This document shows, in pieces, positions 13,072 through 19,784 of a DNA stretch of 33,826 bases. The DNA lies in the NCBI GenBank assembly GCA_021801645.1, contig JAJYXT010000081.1:1-33826 (forward strand), given 5' to 3'. Every line of letters starts with the position of its first letter. The stretch's first letter is position 1. The position numbers were made by a program, and so were the translations under genes. Origin of the DNA: a bacterium. GTDB taxonomy: Bacteria; Chloroflexota; Dormibacteria; Aeolococcales; Bog-877. Under the pieces are notes generated by a model that did not search any database, had not been told where the DNA came from, and saw nothing but the letters and a program-made list of their open reading frames with translations.

Positions 13072-13917
13072 ATGGCGATAAGCCCTGCCTATGCGCGTCC
13101 CCGAACGGTGGACTCCGGCTTCACCTGTGGCGCCTGCCAGCGGACCTTCCCCATGGCGCAGGCCGCTGGCAGCCTTTACGTCTGCCCCACCTGCGGGCAC
13201 CACTCCCGGATCAGCGCCCACGAGAGGGTGCGCCAGCTGGCCGACAAGGGCACCTTCCAGGAGTGGGATGCGAATCTGGCCGGCCGGGACCGGCTGGGCT
13301 TCGTGGACACCAAGGCCTACGTGGACCGCCTGGCGGAGGCCCGCCAGAGGCAGCAGCTCCCCGATGCGATCCTCACCGGGGCGGCCTCGATCTCCGGTCA
13401 TCCGGTCGGGCTGGCCTCCTTCGACTTCGGCTTCCTGGGCGGCAGCCTCTCCACCGCCGTGGGCGAGCGGCTGGCCCGGGCCATCGAGAGGAGCGCCACC
13501 GAGCTGCGTCCCTTCGTCTGCGTCACCTCCTCCGGGGGTGCCCGGATGCAGGAGGGCGTCTTCTCCCTGATGCAGATGGCCAAGAGCGTGGCCGCCCTGC
13601 ACCAGCTCGCGGAGGCCCACGTTCCGTTCATCTCCATCTTGGCCGACCCCACCATGGGGGGAAGCATCGCCAGCTTCGCGGCCCTTGGCGACGTCATCCT
13701 GGCGGAGCCCAAGGCGATGATCGGGTTCACCGGGGCCCGGGTCATCACCCAGGCCACCTATGAGCAGCTCCCCGCCGGCTTTCAGACCAGCGAGTTCCAC
13801 CATGCCCGAGGCCTGATCGACCAGGTGGTCGACCGCCGCCAGCTGCGCGAGGTGCTGGGGCGGCTGCTGGCGGTGCTCGGCCCCTCCGCCGCGGAGGACG
13901 CCCGGCGCCCGGCGTGA
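13072..13917 (+). CDS. accD: Acetyl-CoA carboxylase carboxyltransferase subunit beta
   Basis: 281 aa from the ATG at 13072, behind GGGAGGA. The N-terminal zinc ribbon is intact: Cys19, Cys22 (FTCGACQRTF), Cys38 and Cys41 (YVCPTCGHHS). The crotonase-like carboxyltransferase domain follows with 'DFGFLGGSLSTAVGERLARA', 'VTSSGGARMQEGVFSLMQMA', 'ILADPTMGGSIASFAALGD' and AMIGFTGARV. It pairs with AccA to transfer CO2 from carboxybiotin to acetyl-CoA, making malonyl-CoA in the cytoplasm. Its stop overlaps the accA start (GTGA). Biotin carboxylase and carrier genes are not in the window. Separate beta and alpha subunits, rather than the fused AccD type of many actinomycetes, are useful for placing the organism. 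Confidence 0.95.
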   Translation: MAISPAYARPRTVDSGFTCGACQRTFPMAQAAGSLYVCPTCGHHSRISAHERVRQLADKGTFQEWDANLAGRDRLGFVDTKAYVDRLAEARQRQQLPDAILTGAASISGHPVGLASFDFGFLGGSLSTAVGERLARAIERSATELRPFVCVTSSGGARMQEGVFSLMQMAKSVAALHQLAEAHVPFISILADPTMGGSIASFAALGDVILAEPKAMIGFTGARVITQATYEQLPAGFQTSEFHHARGLIDQVVDRRQLREVLGRLLAVLGPSAAEDARRPA

Positions 13918-14750
13918 GCTCCACGGACCTCGACGGCGCCGCCGCCGGGGAGGCCGCCCAGGCCGCCTGGGCCCACGTCGAGGTCTCTCGCCACCCGGAC
14001 CGCCCCTACTCCCTGGACCTGGTCCAACGCTGCCTGGACGACTTCATAGAGCTCCACGGCGACCGCCAGGGTGGGGATGACGCGGCGGTGGTCATCGGGC
14101 TGGCACGGCTGGGTGGCCAGCCGCTGGCGGTGGTCGCCAACCAGAAGGGACGGACCCTGGAGGAGCGGGGCAAGCGCAACTTCGGCATGGCCCACCCGGA
14201 GGGCTACCGCAAGGCCCAGCGGCTCTTCACCCTGGCTGGACGGCTCAAGCTGCCGGTGGTCAGCTTCATCGACACTCCGGGCGCGTACCCTGGGGTGGCC
14301 GCCGAGGAGCGGGGCCAGGCCTGGGCCATCGCCCAGACTCTCGAGGCTCAGCTGGCCCTACCCACACCGTACCTGGCGGTGGTGATCGGGGAGGGGGGAA
14401 GCGGCGGGGCGCTGGCCACGCTCCTGGCCGACTCGGTCCTGGTGCTAGAGCACGCGTTCCTCTCCGTGGCCTCGCCGGAGGCGGCCGCCGCCATCCTCTT
14501 CCGGGACGCCGGGCGCAAGCAGCAGGCCGCGGCCGCGCTCAGGTTGGAGGCGGCCAACCTCCTGGAGTGGGGGATTGCGGACGAGATCGTGCCAGAGCCT
14601 CCGGGCGGCGCCCACACCGACTGGGACGAGACCGCCCGGCTACTCCGCCCGCGGCTGGAGGCCCGGCTCTTGGAGCTCACCTCCCGAGGGTTCGACCCCG
14701 CCCGCCGGCGGGAGCGCTACCGGCGCCTGGACGGGCTCTTCTCCGCCTGA
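13914..14750 (+). CDS. accA: Acetyl-CoA carboxylase carboxyltransferase subunit alpha
   Basis: 278 aa; GTG at 13914 overlaps the accD stop (GTGA), so AccD and AccA are made in balance. Landmarks: RPYSLDLVQRCLDDFIELHG, GDDAAVVIGLARLGG, 'NFGMAHPEGYRKAQRLFTLA', 'PVVSFIDTPGAYPGVAAEER' and VVIGEGGSGGAL, plus SVASPEAAAAILFRDAG, all standard for AccA. It is about 40 residues shorter than the E. coli protein, lacking most of the N-terminal helical extension. It completes the carboxyltransferase for malonyl-CoA synthesis. The last 34 nt overlap the 3' end of the convergent exporter gene, leaving no room for an intergenic terminator. Confidence 0.94.
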   Translation: MSSTDLDGAAAGEAAQAAWAHVEVSRHPDRPYSLDLVQRCLDDFIELHGDRQGGDDAAVVIGLARLGGQPLAVVANQKGRTLEERGKRNFGMAHPEGYRKAQRLFTLAGRLKLPVVSFIDTPGAYPGVAAEERGQAWAIAQTLEAQLALPTPYLAVVIGEGGSGGALATLLADSVLVLEHAFLSVASPEAAAAILFRDAGRKQQAAAALRLEAANLLEWGIADEIVPEPPGGAHTDWDETARLLRPRLEARLLELTSRGFDPARRRERYRRLDGLFSA

Positions 14751-16504
14751 GGCAGGCGGCCCCCGGCGGCGGGCCGTGGCGAGGTGCCGGGAGTCCGGTG
14801 GCTGGAGGCGGCGAAGGCCGCCTCACTCTCCTCGTAGTGGAACTTGCCCCCACGCAACCACGAGGCCACTCCGGCCACCAGGCAAGCCACCACCGCGAAG
14901 TCGAAAGCCACGTGAAGCCCACCCATGAAGGGGGTGGAGATCAGGGACGAGAAGAAGGTGCGGCCGGTGAGGTAGGCGACCTTGGCGGGCGACATGTGGG
15001 CGAGCAGAGGCCCGAGCAGAGAGTGGACCGGGTTGTACCCCAGGAAGGCGGCGAAGAGCGCCCCGGTGGGGGGGAGATGGGAGATCCGGGCCGCGGCCGC
15101 CGCCGGAATCCCCTGAGCCGTGAGGCCGTGGTAGAGCGCCCCCGGGAGCTGGGCCGCCAGCCCGGTGATGATGAGGGTGAAGAAGATTCCGATCGAGAGG
15201 ACCTGGGCCGAGTTCTGGAAGGTCGCGGTCATGCCGGAGCCGGCGCCGCGCTGGGTGGCGGGGAGGCTGTTCATGATCCCCGCTCGGTTGGGGGATGCGA
15301 AGAGCCCCATGGCGAGGCCGTTCAGGAGGAGCAGCGCGGCAAATACCGGGTAGCTGAAATCGGCGGGCAGCAGTTCGAGCAGCCCGAAGCTGAGCGCGGC
15401 CAGCAGCATCCCCCCGGTGGCGAACGGCCGGGCTCCATAGTGGTCGGACAGGTACCCGGATATCGGCCCGGCGACCAGAAAGCCCACAGTGAGCGGGAGC
15501 ATGTAGATCCCCGCCCAGAGAGGGGTGCTGGCGAAGCTGTAGCCGTGCTCCGGGAGCCAGATCCCCTGCAGCCAGATGATGAGGATGAACATGATCCCGC
15601 CCCGGCCGAGGGAGGCCAGCAGGCTGGCCACGTTGCCGGCGGCGAAGGCCCGGATCCGGAAGAGGGGGAGACGGAACATCGGGTTGGGCACCCGGGTCTC
15701 CAGGTAGAGGAAGAGCCCCAGCAGCACCAGCCCCAAGCCGATCTCGGTCAGCACCGATGGACTGGTCCAGCCCATGGTCGAGTTGCCATACGGCTCGATC
15801 CCGTAGGTGATGCCGACCAGCAGCGAGATCAGCCCGGCGGCAAAGGTCACGTTGCCCCACCAGTCGATCGAAGAGCGAACGCGCACTCCCCGCTCCTCGA
15901 GCTTGAAGTAGGCCCAGATCGTGCCGAAGATGCCGAAGGGCACCGAGACCAGGAAGACCAGGTGCCAGTCCACCGGTCCCAGCAGCCCGCCGAGGATCAG
16001 TCCGATGAAGGACCCACCGATCGCCGCCACCTGGTTCACCCCGAGGGCCAGACCCCGCTGGTCCGGGGGGAAGGCGTCGGTGAGGATGGCCGAGGAATTG
16101 GCGAAGAGAAGCGCGCCGCCCACTCCCTGCATGACGCGCATGGCGATCAACCAGAGGGCGCCCGCCTGGCCGTCCAGCCAGGTGATGGAGAGCAACACCG
16201 AAAAGGCGGAGAAGACAGCGAACCCGAGGTTGTACATGCGCACCCGCCCGTACATGTCCCCGAGCCGCCCGAAGCTCACCACCAACACCGCGGTCACCAC
16301 CATGTAGCCCATCAGCAGCCAGAGGAAGTAGCCGGTGTTCCCCGGGGTGAGGGGGTTCAGGTGGATGCCCCGGAAGATGTCGGGGAGGGCGATCAGAGTG
16401 ATCGAGGAGTTGATCACCACCATGAGCATCCCCAGGGTGGTGTTGGAGAGTGCGACCCACTTTCCCCGATAGCGGTCGGTGGTGGTCGGTGGGGATGCGG
16501 CGGG
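14717..16504 (-). CDS. MFS exporter, DHA2 (14-TM) family
   Basis: 595 aa if started at the TTG at 16504, which has GGGAGG 5 nt upstream; a TTG at 16525 adds seven residues but lacks a ribosome binding site. About 14 membrane helices are present. Helix 1 carries 'LSNTTLGMLMVVINSSITLI', the loop between helices 2 and 3 has GRLGDMYGRVRMYNLGF (MFS motif A), and motif C-like 'LGVNQVAAIGGSFIGLILGG' follows. The protein is a proton-driven efflux pump of the EmrB/QacA class; the substrate is unknown. The final 70 residues are a Ser/Pro/Arg-rich cytoplasmic tail. A perfect palindrome about 50-65 nt upstream suggests TetR-type repression. The 3' end overlaps accA by 34 nt, tail to tail. Confidence 0.9.
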   Translation of the reverse strand, partial: PAASPPTTTDRYRGKWVALSNTTLGMLMVVINSSITLIALPDIFRGIHLNPLTPGNTGYFLWLLMGYMVVTAVLVVSFGRLGDMYGRVRMYNLGFAVFSAFSVLLSITWLDGQAGALWLIAMRVMQGVGGALLFANSSAILTDAFPPDQRGLALGVNQVAAIGGSFIGLILGGLLGPVDWHLVFLVSVPFGIFGTIWAYFKLEERGVRVRSSIDWWGNVTFAAGLISLLVGITYGIEPYGNSTMGWTSPSVLTEIGLGLVLLGLFLYLETRVPNPMFRLPLFRIRAFAAGNVASLLASLGRGGIMFILIIWLQGIWLPEHGYSFASTPLWAGIYMLPLTVGFLVAGPISGYLSDHYGARPFATGGMLLAALSFGLLELLPADFSYPVFAALLLLNGLAMGLFASPNRAGIMNSLPATQRGAGSGMTATFQNSAQVLSIGIFFTLIITGLAAQLPGALYHGLTAQGIPAAAAARISHLPPTGALFAAFLGYNPVHSLLGPLLAHMSPAKVAYLTGRTFFSSLISTPFMGGLHVAFDFAVVACLVAGVASWLRGGKFHYEESEAAFAASSHRTPGTSPRPAAGGRLPQAEKSPSRRR

Positions 16505-16550
16505 CAAGGGATCCTCCCAGCTCAACTGTCTCGGCTGAGGATACTCCCTA

Positions 16551-16568
16551 CTTTACGTTGACGTAAAG
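16551..16568. promoter_or_regulatory. Perfect palindrome CTTTACGT-TG-ACGTAAAG, candidate TetR-family operator of the exporter
   Basis: Two 8-bp arms with a 2-nt centre lie between the exporter start (16504) and the stop of the decarboxylase gene (16588). Size and symmetry are typical for a TetR-family dimer. The sequence is AT-richer than its surroundings. No TetR gene occurs anywhere in the window, so the regulator must be encoded elsewhere. Confidence 0.65.
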
Positions 16569-16587
16569 CGCGAAGAGGCCGAACGGG

Positions 16588-18066
16588 TCAGGCGGCCTGG
16601 GAGGCCGCCAGCTGCAGCGCAGCGAAGAGGCGATCCACATCCACCTGTGTGGTCCGCAGCCCCCCCACGGTGGCCCGCAGAAGAAAGCGCCCGTCGGGGG
16701 CGGCGTGGGAGATGAACGCCTCGCCGGATTCGTTGACCAGCCGCATCACCTCCCGGTTGTGGGCCTCCAGCCCCCCCTCGTCGTCGGAACCCTTGGGATG
16801 GTGGCGGAAACAGACGGTGGCCAGCGGAACCGGGGCCATCACCTCCCAGCCTCCACCGGACTCCAGCTGGCGGCGCAGCCAGTCGGCCATCTGCAGATGG
16901 GAGCGCAGCAACTTTTGCAGCCCAGAACGGCCGAAGTAGCGCATCACCATCCAGAGCTTGAGGGCCCGCTGGCGACGTCCCAGGGCGATGCCGAGGTCCA
17001 TGAGATTGCGCGAGCCCATTCCGGAGTCGCGGTCCGCCTCCGGAGTCTCGAGGTAGGCCGGGACCAGCGAGAAGGCCTGCCGGATGGCCCCTGGGTGGGC
17101 GGTGAAGAGGACTGAGCAGTCCATCGGGGTGAAGAGCCACTTGTGAGGGTTGACGACCAGGGAGTCCGCCCGGTCAGCCCCCTCCAGAACCCAGCGGCGC
17201 TCAGGCAGAATGGCCGCCACGCCACCGTGCGCCGCGTCCACGTGGAGCCAGAGGTGATGCCGGGAGGCAACCTCGGCGATGGCCGGGATGGGGTCAACGC
17301 TGGTGGTGGCGGTGGTGCCGGCGGTGGCGACCACCGCGCAGGGGATCACGCCGGCCTCGAGGTCCTCGGCGATGGCCCGCTCGAGCTCATCGGGGAGCAT
17401 CCGGAACTCGGGGTCGCAGGCCACCGGGCGGTACCCTCGGCGGCCCATCCCCAGGGCCACCACCGCCTTCTCCACCGAGGAATGAGCCTGTGTCGAACCG
17501 TACACCCGGAGGGGGGCCAGTCCGCTGAGCCCCTGCTCCCGGGACTCTGGTGCCACCCGGTGGCGAGCCGCGCCCAGGGCCACCATGGTGGAGGTGGAGG
17601 CGGTGTCGTTGATGTGGCCGTCGAAGCTCCCCGGTAGCCCGAGCAGCTCCGCCAGCCAGCCGCAGGTGAGGTACTCCAGCTCGGTGGCCGCCGGACCGGT
17701 CCGCCAGAGCATGGCGTTGGCGTTGACCGAGGCGGCGATCAGCTCCCCCAGGATCCCTGCCGCCGCTGAGGTGCTGTTGAAGTAGGCGAAGAAGCGGGGG
17801 TGGTTCCAGTGGGTCGAGGCGGGGAGCAGGATCCTCTCGATGTCCCCCAGGATGGTGTCCAGCTCCTCCCCCTCCTCGGGGGGTGAGGGCGCCAGCGCCG
17901 CCAGCACCTCGCCGGGGTTCACCTGCGGGAGGGGTGAGATCCCGTCCAGCCCCTCCAGGTACCGGGCCACCAAGTCCACCACCTCCTGTCCGTACCGCCG
18001 GAACTCGGTGGGCGCCATCTCCCCACCGTGGCCACCTGGCCCCGACCCGCCGGACGGAGTATTCAC
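16588..18066 (-). CDS. Group II PLP-dependent decarboxylase (aromatic-L-amino-acid decarboxylase family)
   Basis: 492 aa from the GTG at 18066, which overlaps the upstream MetF-like stop (GTGA); an ATG at 18018 is the alternative. Family landmarks: THWNHPRFFAYFNST (about 85-99), DTASTSTMVALGAAR, the cofactor-stacking His195 (STQAHSSVEKA), Asp277 (HVDAAHGGVAA) and the PLP-binding Lys309 (VVNPHKWLFTPMD). The mobile catalytic loop reads MRYFGRSGLQ, with Phe378 where animal and plant decarboxylases have the catalytic Tyr. That change is known to turn some plant relatives into aldehyde synthases, though bacterial members may carry it ordinarily. Likely substrates are aromatic amino acids, unconfirmed. 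The coupling to a MetF-like gene is unusual. Confidence 0.88.
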   Translation of the reverse strand: MNTPSGGSGPGGHGGEMAPTEFRRYGQEVVDLVARYLEGLDGISPLPQVNPGEVLAALAPSPPEEGEELDTILGDIERILLPASTHWNHPRFFAYFNSTSAAAGILGELIAASVNANAMLWRTGPAATELEYLTCGWLAELLGLPGSFDGHINDTASTSTMVALGAARHRVAPESREQGLSGLAPLRVYGSTQAHSSVEKAVVALGMGRRGYRPVACDPEFRMLPDELERAIAEDLEAGVIPCAVVATAGTTATTSVDPIPAIAEVASRHHLWLHVDAAHGGVAAILPERRWVLEGADRADSLVVNPHKWLFTPMDCSVLFTAHPGAIRQAFSLVPAYLETPEADRDSGMGSRNLMDLGIALGRRQRALKLWMVMRYFGRSGLQKLLRSHLQMADWLRRQLESGGGWEVMAPVPLATVCFRHHPKGSDDEGGLEAHNREVMRLVNESGEAFISHAAPDGRFLLRATVGGLRTTQVDVDRLFAALQLAASQAA

Positions 18067-18875
18067 CCGGCGGCCGCCACCAGCCGGCGCGATCGGAACT
18101 CGGCGCAGATCCGCGCCGCATGTCGCTCCGCACCAAGGGGGATGACGTGCAGGCGGAGATCGGGGCGCGATCCCAGCTCGCCGGCGATCTCCACGGCCAC
18201 CTCCGCACCTTCCCCCGCAGTGATCCGGGCGGTGTAGAACTCGGGCACCGGGCAGTCGGGAAGAGCCCGGCGGACGAACTGGAGACTGCGGGCGGAGCGG
18301 ATCACTCCCACGCTGGCGAACACCTTGACCGTGGGGGCCAGGACTCCGGCCAGGTCCTGGAGGAAGTCGTCGAAGGCGGCCAGGTCGAAGACCATCTGTG
18401 TCTGGACGAAGTCGATCCCGGCGGCCGCCTTTCGCTCCAGGAGCCGCAGCTCGCGCCGGCGGTCGGCGAAGGGGTTCACCACCGATCCGCGCAGCAGCTG
18501 CTGGGGTGCGACCCAGCTGGGGATCGCCGCCAGCGCCTCTGCCACGGTGGGCGACCCCGCCGCCCGCTCCGCCCCAGGGTCGCCCCGGACCACCAGGACC
18601 CCCACCGCCCCGAGGGCCGCCGCACCCAAGACCTGTTGCTGGAGTCCGAGCCGGGTGCGGTCGCGAAGCGAGAGGTGGACCACCGCGGCCAGCCCGCGCT
18701 CCCGGCACGGCGCCACTGCCGCCAGCGGAGAGAGTCGGGGCCGGGCGGTGTGGTTGTCGGTGAGTCCCACCATCGTGACGCAGCCGGCCAGCTGGTCCGC
18801 GGCCCGCTGCACCCTAGCGAGGTCGGCTCGCCGGGGCATGGCCAGCTCGGCCGAACACAAAGCGACGGAGAGCAC
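18063..18875 (-). CDS. Methylenetetrahydrofolate reductase-like (MetF superfamily) protein
   Basis: 270 aa from a GTG at 18875; a TATAGT box ends 9 nt before it, implying a very short leader. The TIM-barrel FAD enzyme signature is recognisable: AVVHLSLRDRTRLGLQQQVL (MetF HLTCRDRNRxxLxxxLxGA), ALGAVGVLVVRGDPG, then 'AAGIDFVQTQMVFDLAAFDD' (MetF AGADFxITQxFFD) and 'VFASVGVIRSARSLQFVRRA'. The usual N-terminal 'FEFFPPK' catalytic-Glu motif is replaced by 'LSVALCSAELAMP', so activity on methylene-THF is uncertain. Homologues of this short form occur next to one-carbon and corrinoid genes in several phyla (recalled). Its stop overlaps the decarboxylase start, so the two are expressed together. Confidence 0.72.
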   Translation of the reverse strand: MLSVALCSAELAMPRRADLARVQRAADQLAGCVTMVGLTDNHTARPRLSPLAAVAPCRERGLAAVVHLSLRDRTRLGLQQQVLGAAALGAVGVLVVRGDPGAERAAGSPTVAEALAAIPSWVAPQQLLRGSVVNPFADRRRELRLLERKAAAGIDFVQTQMVFDLAAFDDFLQDLAGVLAPTVKVFASVGVIRSARSLQFVRRALPDCPVPEFYTARITAGEGAEVAVEIAGELGSRPDLRLHVIPLGAERHAARICAEFRSRRLVAAAG

Positions 18876-19019
18876 AACTGCTCAACTATATTTGGCCGAG
18901 CATGGCGGAAATTTTCATCCTTTTGGGCGATGGCGGCCGCCACCCCGTCGCCCCACACTGGACCACGGCCGAGGTGCCCCCTCCGGACCCCTCCTCCGGC
19001 ATCCTCCCCCTGGTCCTCA
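18876..19019. promoter_or_regulatory. Divergent promoter region, MetF-like / ABC exporter
   Basis: 144 bp. A minus-strand TATAGT (18885-18890) serves the MetF-like gene. An inverted repeat GAGCA-CAAC-TGCTC (18870-18883) spans the start codon and could bind a regulator. AT-rich 'gaaattttcatcctttt' near 18908-18924 is the least GC-rich patch and may contain the exporter promoter. No clear ribosome binding site precedes the ATG at 19020. Confidence 0.35.
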
Positions 19020-19784
19020 ATGTCTGACTTCGCCACCGCCTCCTCCCCCATCCGGGCGGACGGATCCGCCCCCGCGGTAGGCGAGGTCCCGGTCCTGGAG
19101 GTGAGGCACCTCGGCCGGTCGCTGCGCCTCGGCTCCGAGGAGCTGGAGATCCTGCGGGACATCACCTTCTCCATCCCCCCGGGTGAGTTCGTCACCCTCA
19201 TGGGCCCATCCGGAAGTGGCAAGAGCACCCTGCTGGGGTGCATCACCGGGCTGGACAACCCCAGCCAGGGCCAGGTGCTGCTCAACGGGGTGGACGTGTC
19301 CAAGATGCGCGAGTCGCAGCTGGCGGGAATCCGCAACCGCACCGTAGGGATGGTGTTCCAGGCCTTCAATCTCATCCCCACCCTGACCGCTCGGGAGAAC
19401 GTCGAGGTGCCGCTCTACGCCGGCCGCTGGCGGGGCTCGCCGTCAGCCAGGGCGATCGAGCTGCTGGGGCTGGTGGGGCTCTCGCACCGGCTGGAGCACC
19501 GCCCGAGCCAGCTCTCCGGGGGCGAGCAGCAACGGGTGGCCATCGCGCGGGCGCTGGCCACCGAGCCGCCCCTGGTGGTGGCCGACGAGCCCACGGGCAA
19601 CCTCGCCGCGGCCCAGGGGAAGGAGATCCTGGAGCTGCTCTGGGACCTGCGCCAGCGGATGGGCACAACCTTCGTCATCGCCACCCATGACTCCACCATC
19701 GCGGGCTATGCCACGCGGATGCTGCAGATCTCGGACGGGCAGCTGGTGGGAGACCACCCGGGGCCCCGCGCGGGCGCTCGGTGA
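19020..19784 (+). CDS. ABC transporter ATP-binding protein (MacB/LolD type)
   Basis: 254 aa from the ATG at 19020; the frame is open much further upstream, but the conserved domain begins at about residue 25. Walker A is GPSGSGKST (62-70), Q-loop Gln114 (VGMVFQAFNLIPTLT, typical of the MacB/LolD/FtsE group), signature LSGGEQQRVAIARAL (165-179), Walker B LVVADEPTGNL (185-195, D-loop altered to AAAQG) and switch His223 (ATHDSTIAG). It powers the permease encoded next, whose GTG overlaps its stop (GTGA). Together they form a mechanotransmission-type exporter acting on a peptide, antibiotic or lipid substrate. The D-loop normally reads SALD; 'AAAQG' here is a visible deviation. Confidence 0.93.
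   Translation: MSDFATASSPIRADGSAPAVGEVPVLEVRHLGRSLRLGSEELEILRDITFSIPPGEFVTLMGPSGSGKSTLLGCITGLDNPSQGQVLLNGVDVSKMRESQLAGIRNRTVGMVFQAFNLIPTLTARENVEVPLYAGRWRGSPSARAIELLGLVGLSHRLEHRPSQLSGGEQQRVAIARALATEPPLVVADEPTGNLAAAQGKEILELLWDLRQRMGTTFVIATHDSTIAGYATRMLQISDGQLVGDHPGPRAGAR

Noticed and set aside
14567-16561. Very long plus-strand open frame (over 600 codons) antisense to the exporter gene
   Set aside because: Composition is Gly/Glu/Arg/His-rich low complexity produced by GC-rich codons on the opposite strand; the exporter frame has clear membrane helices and MFS motifs.
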